The position numbers were made by a program, and so were the translations under genes. Shown piece by piece: positions 13,943 through 22,072 of a stretch of DNA of 24,706 bases (its first letter is position 1; the number at the start of each line of letters is the position of its first letter). The notes under the pieces were generated by a model. It was given only the letters and a program-made list of their open reading frames with translations. It ran no database searches and was not told the origin of the DNA. Location of the stretch: NCBI GenBank assembly GCA_964489955.1, contig CAZBAV010000062.1, positions 1 through 24,706 on the forward strand, written 5' to 3'. This DNA is from Leadbetterella sp964489955 (GTDB taxonomy: Bacteria; Bacteroidota; Bacteroidia; Cytophagales; Spirosomataceae).

Positions 13943-14995
13943 ATGAAATTATCAGCATTTAAGTTTGATTTACCTAATAGTTTAATTGCCCAACGCCCGT
14001 ATGAGGAGCGTGATGGAGCCAGAATGATGGTTTTGCACAGAAAAACTGGAAAAATTGAGCATAAAAAATTTACCGATCTTATAGACTATTTTGGAGAAGG
14101 TGACGTAATGGTTACTAATGATACCAAAGTTTTCCCTGCTAGGTTATACGGTTCTAAAGAGAAGACAGGAGCGAAGATTGAGGTGTTCTTATTGCGTGAG
14201 CTAAACAGAGAAATGCGTCTTTGGGATGTTTTAGTAGATCCGGCTAGAAAAATAAGAGTAGGTAACAAGCTGTACTTTGGAGAGAGTGATTTGGTAGCAG
14301 AAGTTATAGATAATACTACTTCCAGAGGGCGTACTATCCGTTTCTTGTTTGATGGGAATCACGAAGAAATGATGCAGGCTATCCATGAGTTGGGTGAGAC
14401 TCCAATACCAAAAGATGTTTTACAACGTGAGGTAGAAGACATAGATGCTGAGAGATTCCAAACTATTTTTGCGGAAAAAGAGGGTGCAGTAGCTGCCCCT
14501 ATTGCTGGGATGCACTTTACTAAGAATATAGTAAGGAGAATGGAGATAAAAGGTGTTGACTTTGTGCCGCTTACGCTTCATATTGGAATCGGAACTTTCC
14601 GTCAGGTAGAGGTAGAAGACTTAACTAAGCATAAAACAGATTCTGAGAACTTTGTTATACCCGAAACAACATGCGATGCCGTTAATAGGGCTATTGGTGA
14701 AGGAACAAGAATATGTGCTATAGGAAATACGCCTTTACGTGCTATGGAATCATCGGTTTCTGCTAATAATAGACTTAAGCCTGTAGATAATTCATGGACA
14801 GATAAGTTTATTTTTCCTCCATATGATTTTAAAATTGCAAATAGCTTGTTAACCAACTTCCATTTGCCAGAATCAATTTTATTGATGACAACTGCAGCTT
14901 TTGGAGGATACGAAACCATTATGGAAGCTTATCAGGTGGCTATCAAAGAGAAGTATAAGTTTTTTACTTATGGTGATGTTATGCTAATTATCTAG
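13943..14995 (+). CDS. queA: S-adenosylmethionine:tRNA ribosyltransferase-isomerase
   Basis: Moves and rearranges the ribosyl part of S-adenosylmethionine onto preQ1 at the wobble position of GUN-anticodon tRNAs to give epoxyqueuosine. 350 residues, normal length. LPNSLIAQRPYEERDGARMM (10-29) is the classic N-terminus; VMVTNDTKVFPARL (55-68), GETPIPKD (about 151-158), ERFQTIFAEKEGAVAAPIAG (about 170-189) with the FAEKEGAVAAPTAGLHF-type signature, and LTNFHLPESILLM (about 308-320) complete the match. It has its own promoter and a strong terminator 28 bases past the stop, so it is a single-gene unit. Confidence 0.96.
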   Translation: MKLSAFKFDLPNSLIAQRPYEERDGARMMVLHRKTGKIEHKKFTDLIDYFGEGDVMVTNDTKVFPARLYGSKEKTGAKIEVFLLRELNREMRLWDVLVDPARKIRVGNKLYFGESDLVAEVIDNTTSRGRTIRFLFDGNHEEMMQAIHELGETPIPKDVLQREVEDIDAERFQTIFAEKEGAVAAPIAGMHFTKNIVRRMEIKGVDFVPLTLHIGIGTFRQVEVEDLTKHKTDSENFVIPETTCDAVNRAIGEGTRICAIGNTPLRAMESSVSANNRLKPVDNSWTDKFIFPPYDFKIANSLLTNFHLPESILLMTTAAFGGYETIMEAYQVAIKEKYKFFTYGDVMLII

Positions 14996-15023
14996 GAATT
15001 ATTCTATAGTGAAACTATATTTG

Positions 15024-15047
15024 AAGTGCCTAACGGCACTTTTTTTT
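15024..15047 (+). terminator. Intrinsic terminator after queA, abutting the ispD start codon
   Basis: AAGTGCC (15024-15030) and GGCACTT (15035-15041) form a perfect 7-bp stem with loop TAAC, followed by T to 15047. The ispD ATG begins at 15048, the very next base. Confidence 0.82.
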
Positions 15048-15719
15048 ATGCCAAGAAAATACGCAATACTGGTAGCAGGTGGAACAGGCTCACGTATGGG
15101 TGCCAATATTCCTAAACAATACTTAAGTTTAGGCGGGAAGCCAATTTTGGTCCGAACTATAGAAAAGTTTCTGGCTATCACAGATTGCCAGATTGTCTTA
15201 GCTATTTCTGAAGGAGCAACTCACTTTTGGGATGAAATAAAGGAAGAGTATTTTGCTAATGAAGAACGTATACGGATGGTTTTTGGAGGAGATACACGTT
15301 TTCAGTCGGTAAAAAATGCATTAGATAGCATAAGTACGGAAAGTGGGCTTGTGGCTGTACATGACGCTGTTCGTCCTTTTGTTGGTTCTCAATTAATACA
15401 GGATTGTTTTGAAATGGCAAGCCAATTAGGCAATGCTGTACCCTGTGTGGACTCTAAGGACTCTGTACGTTTTGTTGATGGGGGAATGAATAAGGCAGTC
15501 GATAGGGCTTTTGTGAAATTGGTACAAACGCCTCAAACTTTTACTCTGCAAGTATTAAAGAAGGCATATGCAGCCCCTTATGAATCATTTTATACAGATG
15601 ATGCCTCGGTAGTGGAGCATGGTGGTTACACTATTAATCTTTTAATGGGTGAGTATTCCAACATTAAAATCACTACTCCGGAAGATATGCGAGTAGGGGA
15701 GTTACTTTTAGAATGCTAA
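15048..15719 (+). CDS. ispD: 2-C-methyl-D-erythritol 4-phosphate cytidylyltransferase
   Basis: Joins CTP and methylerythritol phosphate to CDP-methylerythritol in the MEP isoprenoid route. From the ATG at 15048 the protein has 223 residues, the usual size. KYAILVAGGTGSRMGANIPK (4-23) is the CTP-binding loop; LVRTIEKFL, AVHDAVRPFV (about 102-111), LVQTPQTF (about 155-162), YTDDASVVEHGG (about 176-187) and IKITTPEDM (about 203-211) follow. A GTG at 15009 in the same frame would add 13 residues encoded by the queA terminator itself, which is implausible, so the ATG is chosen. With this start there is no room for a ribosome-binding site after the U tract; a message would have to read through the hairpin or begin inside it. 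The stop codon is within the next hairpin. Confidence 0.93.
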   Translation: MPRKYAILVAGGTGSRMGANIPKQYLSLGGKPILVRTIEKFLAITDCQIVLAISEGATHFWDEIKEEYFANEERIRMVFGGDTRFQSVKNALDSISTESGLVAVHDAVRPFVGSQLIQDCFEMASQLGNAVPCVDSKDSVRFVDGGMNKAVDRAFVKLVQTPQTFTLQVLKKAYAAPYESFYTDDASVVEHGGYTINLLMGEYSNIKITTPEDMRVGELLLEC

Positions 15720-15748
15720 AGCCCGAATTTCAACGAGCTTTAGCGTTT
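15711..15748. terminator. Probable shared terminator between convergent ispD and pckA
   Basis: GCTAAAGC (15715-15722) and GCTTTAGC (15737-15744) form a perfect 8-bp stem, extended by A-T and G-U pairs outward, around a 14-base loop. The ispD stop is in its left arm. U tracts are poor on both sides, so efficiency is uncertain. Confidence 0.5.
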
Positions 15749-15750
15749 CC

Positions 15751-17319
15751 TTACTGTTTGGGAGCGATTTCTAGAACATCTGGGCTTACCTTGTCTTTGA
15801 ATCTCTCAAAGTTTTTATTGAACCTGTCTGCTAATTTTAAACTTTCTGTATGGTAATCCTCTTTGTTTTGCCAGGTATTGCAGGGATTTAAAAGCTGGGA
15901 AGGTACTCCAGGGCAGCTTAAAGGGATTTCTAATCCAAATACCGGATGAGTGCTGGTAATAACGTCTTTTAACTGGCCGCTAAGTGCAGCATTGATCATT
16001 GCTCGGGTATAGGATAGTTTTATACGGTTTCCTACGCCATATCCACCTCCTGTCCAGCCTGTGTTCACCATCCATACATTCACTTCGTTCTCCTTGATTT
16101 TTTCTCCAAGCATTTTTGCATAAGTGCTAGGAGGCAAGGGTAAAAAAGGAGCTCCAAAGCATGTACTGAATGTAGATTTTGGTTCGGTGATACCTTCTTC
16201 TGTGCCCGCTATTTTGGCTGTATAGCCACTTAAAAAATAAAACATAGCTTGTTCCGGAGTTAACCTACTTATGGGCGGCAGTATACCAAACGCATCGCAA
16301 GTTAAGAAGAAGATATTATTTGGTTGGCCAGCAACGGAAGGTATAACTGCATTTTCTATATATTCTATTGGATAGCTTACCCTCGTGTTTTCTGTAATTT
16401 TTTTACTTGAAAAGTCAATTTCATTAGAGTCTCCTACAAAAGTTACATTTTCTACTAAGGCATTACTTCTTATTGCTGCAAAGATTTCTGGTTCTTTGTC
16501 GGCTGATAAGTCAATTACTTTTGCGTAACACCCACCCTCAATGTTAAAAATTCCATTCGAGGTCCATGCATGTTCATCATCTCCAATTAAGCCACGATTT
16601 GGGTCAGCACTTAAAGTGGTTTTCCCAGTGCCACTTAAACCAAAGAAAATAGCCACATCCCCTTTTTGGCCAATATTGGCACTACAGTGCATAGTCAATA
16701 TATTTTTCTCAATGGGAAGTAGGTAGTTTATTATAGTAAACATTCCCTTTTTTATCTCTCCGGTATAGCCGGTACCACCTATAAGTACGGTTTTATGCTT
16801 TAAGGAGATAACTGCAAAGTTTTCTTGTCTTGTTCCATGTATTTCCGGATAAGCTTTAAAGTTAGGAGCTTGGATAATCTGCCACTCTGGTTTAAAGTTC
16901 GTACGTTCCTGTTCTGTGGATTCTATGAACATATTGTGGACAAACAAGTTACTATCCGGCAGTTCATTAATAACATTAAGTGGAATACGGAAACCGCCTT
17001 CTGCCCCTACATAAACGTCTCTGGACCACACATTATCTTTGTTGTCTAAATATGTTAATATATCAGCTTTTAGTTTTAAGAAGTATTTTTCTTCAATGGG
17101 AATATTGAATTCATTCCAATCTATAATGTTTTCAGAAATTTCTTCTTTTACAAAAAACTTGTCTTTAGGACTTCTACCCGTAAATTTACCTGTGTTTACA
17201 GTTAAAGCTCCAGAGCTACTTATAACCCCCAGATTTAAGTTTAGTGCTTGTTCTTTCAGTTGTTCAGGAGCTAGGTTTTTGTGTATACCTACCTTTTTTA
17301 AGTGATTTTGAGTGTCCAT
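15751..17319 (-). CDS. pckA: Phosphoenolpyruvate carboxykinase (ATP)
   Basis: Converts oxaloacetate and ATP to PEP and CO2, the entry to gluconeogenesis. With the ATG at 17319 the protein is 522 residues; the frame is open 18 codons further up to a TTG at 17373, but that would put the start in the -7 box and the palindrome, so ATG (MDTQNHLKKVGI) is preferred. Motifs in order: FTGRSPKDKFFV (substrate site), IGGTGYTGEIKKGMF with the catalytic Lys, the P-loop GLSGTGKTTLSADPNRGLIG, DDEHAW (metal), and NTGWTGGGYGVGNR near the adenine site. It is monocistronic, convergent with ispD and divergent from the ceramidase-like gene. Confidence 0.96.
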   Translation of the reverse strand: MDTQNHLKKVGIHKNLAPEQLKEQALNLNLGVISSSGALTVNTGKFTGRSPKDKFFVKEEISENIIDWNEFNIPIEEKYFLKLKADILTYLDNKDNVWSRDVYVGAEGGFRIPLNVINELPDSNLFVHNMFIESTEQERTNFKPEWQIIQAPNFKAYPEIHGTRQENFAVISLKHKTVLIGGTGYTGEIKKGMFTIINYLLPIEKNILTMHCSANIGQKGDVAIFFGLSGTGKTTLSADPNRGLIGDDEHAWTSNGIFNIEGGCYAKVIDLSADKEPEIFAAIRSNALVENVTFVGDSNEIDFSSKKITENTRVSYPIEYIENAVIPSVAGQPNNIFFLTCDAFGILPPISRLTPEQAMFYFLSGYTAKIAGTEEGITEPKSTFSTCFGAPFLPLPPSTYAKMLGEKIKENEVNVWMVNTGWTGGGYGVGNRIKLSYTRAMINAALSGQLKDVITSTHPVFGLEIPLSCPGVPSQLLNPCNTWQNKEDYHTESLKLADRFNKNFERFKDKVSPDVLEIAPKQ

Positions 17320-17370
17320 TTTGTCTAAGGTTTGTTGAAGAATTGTATAATTGTCAAAATTGGTATTGTG

Positions 17371-17388
17371 CAAAGTAAGCGTTTACTT
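17371..17388 (-). promoter_or_regulatory. pckA -7 element overlapped by a LacI-type palindrome
   Basis: 17373-17388 reads AAGTAAGCGTTTACTT: arms AAGTAA and TTACTT with the central CG and AAnCGnTT pattern of LacI-family operators. On the minus strand its edge reads TTACTTTG (17378-17371, one mismatch to TAnnTTTG), so the site covers the likely -7 element. Initiation near 17364 would give a 45-nt leader to the ATG at 17319. The regulator is not in the window. Confidence 0.5.
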
Positions 17389-17544
17389 CTAATAAAATAA
17401 AGTATTGTGATTTAATTATTTTTTTTATTATTTATTTTAGTTGTTATTTTATTAAATATCTGATTTATAGTTATATGGGTGTTTTGTGTTTGGGCTTATA
17501 TATTTTATGATTACTTTTTTTAAACGTAAATTTTTATTTTGAAT

Positions 17545-18864
17545 ATGAGAAAAGTTATAAAATTAACTTTTGTTTTGCTTCTGGTAATCTTACTTATTCT
17601 GGTAGTATTTACTACTTGGATTTCTCGCAAAGATTATCAAGAATCTAAGCACTATAAATTGTGGAAAGAGAATTTATCGGTATATAATTTCTCTGACTCT
17701 AATGGTGCTTATGAGATTGGTTGGGCTCTAGTAAATATTACTCCTGATAGTGCTGTACCTTTGGCTGGTTATGGAAAACGTAAGGGGGTACATTTTAGTA
17801 CTGTGCATGATTCTATCTTTGTTCGTTCAATTGCTGTAGGTGCAGGTGACAAAGTAGTTTATTTGGTTTCTGCCGATTTACTGTTTATACCACCAAAAGT
17901 TATTTCTGCAATAAAGCCTTTGTTAAAAGGAACTGGTGTGTCTGTAGAAGATATTCATTTTTCCGCTACGCATTCACACAGTAGTATCGGTGGGTGGGAA
18001 AATACACTTACAGGTGAGCTCTTCGGAGGGGAGTACAATCCAGCTATAGTGGAGATGCTGTCTCAAAGATTTAAGACAGCCATTTTACAATCCAAATCTA
18101 GCATGGCGAAGGGTCGTATTTTTTATTCTGAGGTGGTGGACTCACTTGATGTTAGGTATAGATTAAAGATAGAATCTGGAGTTAGGGATACTGAGCTTCG
18201 TTCTCTCACATTTAAGAAAAACGATGGAGGGGTGGCTCATTTACTTACCTATTCTGCACATAATACTGTCCTAAGCGACAAAAATGTAATGCTTTCGCGT
18301 GATTATGCGGGAGCTGTGGTTGATTCACTGCTGCCTCATTTTGGGGTATATATGTCAGGTGCCGTAGCAGGCATGGGACCCGTCGAAACTGGAGAAACAG
18401 AATATGAAGAAGTTATAAACCAAGCCAGTGGTGTACTAGATCATTTTTTAGCTCGTGAAGAAAAAGAGTTGTCTGGCGGCATTGTTTCTGGTCTAATAGA
18501 AATACCGTTGCCAGAGCCATCTGCAAGATTAACAAAGAATTTTGGTCTTAGACCATGGGTTTTTAGGAAGTTTTTTGGAGACTACAAGGCATATATAAAG
18601 GTCACAAAAATAGGAAATGTTCTAATGCTGGGTATGCCTGCCGATTTTTCTGGTGAAATAATGGTTGAATTAGATGCCTATGCCAAAAGTAAAGGTTTAG
18701 ATCTAATAATTACCAGCTTTAATGGTGGTTATATTGGATATGTGACACATGATAGAATTTATGATTCTGGAGTGTACGAAACTACTACCATGTCTTGGTA
18801 TGGATACCAGTTAGGAGGATACTTTACTCAAATATCCAAAGATATTATCGACAAATTAAGATAG
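17545..18864 (+). CDS. Membrane-anchored neutral/alkaline ceramidase-like protein
   Basis: 439 residues from the ATG at 17545 (an in-frame TTG two codons earlier is less likely). An N-terminal hydrophobic stretch (about 5-25) forms an uncleaved anchor or signal. The body matches the N-terminal domain of neutral ceramidases: IGWALVNITPD (about 57-67), PLAGYGKRKG (about 72-81), VYLVSADLLF, the zinc motif SATHSHSSIGGW (about 140-151) and YSAHNTVLS (about 230-238). It is shorter than full neutral ceramidases, which are about 650-750 residues and have a C-terminal immunoglobulin-like domain; here that is missing. It likely hydrolyses an amide-linked lipid in the periplasm, possibly the cell's own sulfonolipid or ceramide-like lipids; substrate not proven. 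The 5' region (17390-17540) is extremely AT-rich. Confidence 0.83.
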   Translation: MRKVIKLTFVLLLVILLILVVFTTWISRKDYQESKHYKLWKENLSVYNFSDSNGAYEIGWALVNITPDSAVPLAGYGKRKGVHFSTVHDSIFVRSIAVGAGDKVVYLVSADLLFIPPKVISAIKPLLKGTGVSVEDIHFSATHSHSSIGGWENTLTGELFGGEYNPAIVEMLSQRFKTAILQSKSSMAKGRIFYSEVVDSLDVRYRLKIESGVRDTELRSLTFKKNDGGVAHLLTYSAHNTVLSDKNVMLSRDYAGAVVDSLLPHFGVYMSGAVAGMGPVETGETEYEEVINQASGVLDHFLAREEKELSGGIVSGLIEIPLPEPSARLTKNFGLRPWVFRKFFGDYKAYIKVTKIGNVLMLGMPADFSGEIMVELDAYAKSKGLDLIITSFNGGYIGYVTHDRIYDSGVYETTTMSWYGYQLGGYFTQISKDIIDKLR

Positions 18865-18987
18865 GTATTAGATAGCTTTACTAGCTAATAATTGTCCAGA
18901 AACTTGCAAGATTAGTTTGCCATAAAAATGTTACGGCTTTTCGTGATTACTCTAAAATGAATCTACAAAAGCAATATATGGAAATGT

Positions 18988-19015
18988 AAAGAGGCTGCCT
19001 TCTGGCAACCTCTTT
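18988..19015. terminator. Shared terminator between the ceramidase-like gene and maeB
   Basis: AAAGAGG (18988-18994) / CCTCTTT (19009-19015) with an inner TGCC/GGCA pairing and a TTCT tetraloop; one C-A mismatch separates the two helices. It sits 6 bases past the malic enzyme stop on the minus strand and 124 bases after the plus-strand gene. Poor U tracts on both sides. Confidence 0.6.
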
Positions 19016-19021
19016 GGTGTA

Positions 19022-21316
19022 TTAGTTTGGCTTTAATGTTTCCAAAACAGACATAGCTGTAAGGTTCACAATTTCCCTTACCGTAGCTCCAAGTTGTAGT
19101 ACTTGTATTGGCTTTTTCAAACCTAAAAGTAAAGGTCCAACTTTTTCTATTCCTGCTACCTCTTTCAATAAGTTGTACGCAATATTTGCCGAAGATAGGT
19201 TCGGGAAGATTAATACGTTGGCTGGGCCGTCTACAAGTTTAGAGAACGGATGGTGTTCTTTTAGTAAATCACTATCAAAAGCCAAATGAGCCTGCATTTC
19301 TCCATCTACTATCATTTCAGGATGTTTTTTCTGTAAGATAGAAACCGCTTTTCTAAGTCTCATTGGAGCTGGACCATTGGCTACAGAACCAAAGTTAGAA
19401 TAGGTCACAAACGCAATTCTTGGTTTGATATTCAAACGTTCTACCGTTTGGGAAGTACGTTCTGCTATTTCTACAAGGTCTTCTACTTCTGGGTCAAAAT
19501 TGATAGTGGTATCCGCCAGGAAAATAGGGCCAAAGCGGCTCATTAAGATGTACATACCAAAAATTTTATTGGTATCATCTGCTGGTCCTACTACTTGTAG
19601 AGCAGGTTTTATGGTATCTGGGTAATTACGGGTCATGCCACCAATCATGGTATCTGCCAAACCTAATTTTACCATTAAACAGCCATAATAAACCCTTTTA
19701 GTTGCTAGATATTTGGCATCAATAGCAGTTAAGCCCTTGCGTTGACGTTTCTCAAAAAGAAAATCTGAAAACTGAACCAATCTTTCTTCTTCTTCTTGAC
19801 CAGAAGGATTTCTTGGGTCAATTATTTCTATCTCATCAGATAAACGTATACTGTTTTCTTTGACTAATTGGTTTATCTTTTCCTTGTTACCAAGTAAAAT
19901 AGGAATAGCAATTTTATCTTCTATAACCTGCTGCACGGCTTTTAGAACCGTAATGTTTTCGGCATCGGCATAAATCACTTTCTTTTGATTTTTCTTAGCC
20001 TTGGTCATTATAACCCTTGTAAGCGTATTGTCTTGACCCAATCTTTTGGTCAATTGTATTTCATACGCTTCCCAATCTTCTATCGGATGTTTGGCTACTC
20101 CTGTTTCTATAGCTGCTTTTGCCACGGCTACAGATACGGCCGTTATAAGTCTAGGGTCTACCGGTTTCGGGATGATATAGTTTTTGCCAAACGATAGGTT
20201 TATCTCGCTGTAGGCTAAGTTTACCATATCTGGTACTGGTTTCTTTGCAAGATCCGCTAAGGCTCTCACAGCAGCCAATTTCATTTCTTCGTTAATTTCG
20301 CTTGCACGCACGTCTAAAGCACCTCTGAAAATGTAAGGGAAGCCTAGTACGTTATTAACCTGGTTAGGATAATCTGACCTACCTGTGGCGATAATAATAT
20401 CTTCTCTTGCTTCGGTAGCATCCTCATAAGATATTTCCGGAGTAGGGTTAGCAAGAGCAAATACTATACAGTCTTTAGCCATGGTTTTTACCATTTCTTT
20501 AGATAATACATTGCCTTTTGATAAACCAACAAATACATCAGCACCGTTTACAGCCCCTTCGAGTGTTGTCTCCGCTGGAAGGTTATCATTGGCAAACTCA
20601 CTTTTTTTGCCGTCTAGGTTTGTACGTGAAGGATGTATAAGACCTTTGGAGTCAAACATGAAAATGTTCTTTTTGTCTGCTCCAAGTGCAGTATAAAGTC
20701 GGGTACATGAGATAGCCGAAGCCCCAGCACCGTTTATAATAATTTTTACTTTAGAAAGGTCTTTTTTTACCAGTTCTATAGAATTAAGTAATGCAGCAGC
20801 AGAGATGATGGCCGTACCGTGCTGGTCATCGTGCATTACTGGGATATTAAGCTCTTTTTTTAGCCTTTCTTCTATCTCAAAACACGCAGGTGCAGAAATA
20901 TCCTCTAGGTTTACACCTCCAAAAGTAGGCTCCATAATTTTTACGGTGCGTACAAATTCGTCTACATCTTTGGTGTCAAGTTCTATATCAAAAACATCTA
21001 TATCGGAGAATATCTTGAAAAGTAAGCCTTTTCCTTCCATTACTGGTTTTCCCGCCATGGCACCAATATCTCCTAAGCCCAATACAGCCGTACCGTTACT
21101 AATTACAGCCACAAGGTTCCCTTTGGCAGTATATTTATAAGCATCATCCGGGTTTTCTTGTATAGCTAAACAAGGCTCAGCTACTCCCGGGGAGTATGCA
21201 AGTGATAAGTCCCTTTGGTTAGCATATTCTTTGGTCGGAATAACTTCTATTTTCCCTGGTCTGCCTTTGGCATGATAATGAAGTGCTTCCTCTTTAAGGT
21301 TTTTCTTTGAACTCAT
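19022..21316 (-). CDS. maeB: NADP-type malic enzyme fused to a phosphotransacetylase-like domain
   Basis: 764 residues, the standard size for the fused form. Residues about 1-430 are the malic enzyme: LSLAYSPGVAEPCLAI (about 34-49) with the catalytic Tyr, GDIGAMAGKPVMEGK with the catalytic Lys, VMHDDQHGTAIISAAALL (metal and substrate), and the Rossmann loop IINGAGASAISCTRL. From about 430 the chain is the PTA-like domain (VIYADAENITVLKAV, MIGGMTRNYPDTIKPAL, FLADTTINFDPE, GPANVLIFPNLSSANIAYNL), which in this fusion is usually regulatory, binding acetyl-CoA, rather than a transacetylase. It decarboxylates malate to pyruvate with NADPH formation. It has its own leader and terminator. Confidence 0.95.
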   Translation of the reverse strand: MSSKKNLKEEALHYHAKGRPGKIEVIPTKEYANQRDLSLAYSPGVAEPCLAIQENPDDAYKYTAKGNLVAVISNGTAVLGLGDIGAMAGKPVMEGKGLLFKIFSDIDVFDIELDTKDVDEFVRTVKIMEPTFGGVNLEDISAPACFEIEERLKKELNIPVMHDDQHGTAIISAAALLNSIELVKKDLSKVKIIINGAGASAISCTRLYTALGADKKNIFMFDSKGLIHPSRTNLDGKKSEFANDNLPAETTLEGAVNGADVFVGLSKGNVLSKEMVKTMAKDCIVFALANPTPEISYEDATEAREDIIIATGRSDYPNQVNNVLGFPYIFRGALDVRASEINEEMKLAAVRALADLAKKPVPDMVNLAYSEINLSFGKNYIIPKPVDPRLITAVSVAVAKAAIETGVAKHPIEDWEAYEIQLTKRLGQDNTLTRVIMTKAKKNQKKVIYADAENITVLKAVQQVIEDKIAIPILLGNKEKINQLVKENSIRLSDEIEIIDPRNPSGQEEEERLVQFSDFLFEKRQRKGLTAIDAKYLATKRVYYGCLMVKLGLADTMIGGMTRNYPDTIKPALQVVGPADDTNKIFGMYILMSRFGPIFLADTTINFDPEVEDLVEIAERTSQTVERLNIKPRIAFVTYSNFGSVANGPAPMRLRKAVSILQKKHPEMIVDGEMQAHLAFDSDLLKEHHPFSKLVDGPANVLIFPNLSSANIAYNLLKEVAGIEKVGPLLLGLKKPIQVLQLGATVREIVNLTAMSVLETLKPN

Positions 21317-21494
21317 ATTTGTTAAAAATCTATATTCCTTTGGTATTTTAAAACTTTTGCAAGTTCGTACAATTATACGATAATACCCATTATTAATTCG
21401 TTGTTTTGTAGAATAAGCTATCTTTTTTTATCTTAAGTATATTTAGAAAACAATCTGATTTGTAGTCTTAAACGTAGAATCTGGTTTAGAAATT

Positions 21495-21533
21495 TGTAAG
21501 AAACAAAATACTGTTAAATGTAAGCAAAATACT
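21495..21533 (+). repeat. Direct repeat in the maeB/VOC control region
   Basis: TGTAAG + AAA + CAAAATACT (21495-21512) is followed by TGTAAG + CAAAATACT (21519-21533). The CAAAATACT halves start 21 bases apart, two helical turns. It may be a paired regulator-binding site; it could also be chance in AT-rich DNA. Confidence 0.35.
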
Positions 21534-21602
21534 CCCATGGCCTTACGATTACGAGGCTCTAAAGTTTGTATTTATAGCATTTTGTAGTATCAGGCAGATT
21601 AA

Positions 21603-21632
21603 TTTGTATTTCGGGTTTAAATAGTACTTTTA
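21603..21632 (+). promoter_or_regulatory. Promoter of the VOC gene
   Basis: TTTG (21603-21606), an 18-base spacer and TACTTTTA (21625-21632, one mismatch to TAnnTTTG). Expected start near 21638, leader about 14 nt. Confidence 0.5.
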
Positions 21633-21651
21633 CAAAAAAAACTGACAAACA

Positions 21652-22023
21652 ATGGAATTAGGAGCGTTTTCTGTGAGCCTAAGTGTTAAAGACTTGGCTG
21701 CGTCTAAAGAATTTTATGAAACTTTGGGTTTTACTGTTTTTGCAGGAAGTATGGAAAGCAAGTACTTGATTATGAAAAATGGGAGCACCCTCATTGGGCT
21801 ATTTCAAGGTATGTTTGAGGGTAATATGCTTACATTCAATCCGGGTTGGGATAATAAGGCTCAGAACCTAGAGAAATTTGATGATGTGAGGTCAATACAA
21901 CAGAAGTTAGTAGATGCGGGGAAGACTATTGTGAATCCTGCAGACGTAAACTCTTCCGGCCCCGCACATTTTATGGTGGCTGACCCTGACGGTAATCTTA
22001 TCTTGTTTGACCAACACAGATAA
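21652..22023 (+). CDS. VOC-superfamily (glyoxalase/dioxygenase-fold) protein
   Basis: 123 residues forming one vicinal-oxygen-chelate domain of two beta-alpha-beta-beta-beta units. SLSVKDLAASKEFYETLGFT (9-28) is the classic first unit, and the C-terminal GPAHFMVADPDGNLILFDQH (103-122) is the second, with the DPDGN turn. The metal ligands of true glyoxalase I are not clear: the first strand has Ser-Val instead of His, and the final strand has Asp rather than Glu at the usual place (LILFDQH). So it may be an enzyme of another kind or a binding protein. It is a single-gene unit between its own promoter and a bidirectional terminator. Confidence 0.87.
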   Translation: MELGAFSVSLSVKDLAASKEFYETLGFTVFAGSMESKYLIMKNGSTLIGLFQGMFEGNMLTFNPGWDNKAQNLEKFDDVRSIQQKLVDAGKTIVNPADVNSSGPAHFMVADPDGNLILFDQHR

Positions 22024-22030
22024 AATAAGA

Positions 22031-22050
22031 AAAGCCCCTTTTGGGGCTTT
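22031..22050. terminator. Bidirectional terminator between the VOC gene and deaD
   Basis: AAAGCCCC (22031-22038) / GGGGCTTT (22043-22050) is a perfect 8-bp GC-rich stem with loop TTTT. On the minus strand it is followed by TTTTCTTATTTT, a good U-rich tail for the helicase gene; on the plus strand the tail is TTTATTCTT. Confidence 0.82.
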
Positions 22051-22072
22051 ATTCTTGAGTGGGCTTAAGAGC

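Larger units (their letters stand above)
21317..21651. promoter_or_regulatory. 335-base divergent control region between maeB and the VOC gene
   Basis: No gene is visible here. For maeB the best -7 candidate on the minus strand is TATAATTG (21377-21370, one mismatch to TAnnTTTG), without a clear -33. Toward the VOC gene there is a better promoter at 21603-21632. In between lies a direct repeat at 21495-21533. The rest is AT-rich and I see no RNA gene in it. Confidence 0.4.

Noticed and set aside
15009..15047. GTG start for ispD adding 13 residues
   Set aside because: The extra residues would be encoded by the queA terminator stem and U tract; family alignment begins at the ATG at 15048.
17320..17373. 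TTG start for pckA adding 18 residues
   Set aside because: It would place the start codon within the -7 element and palindrome; the ATG at 17319 gives a normal family N-terminus.
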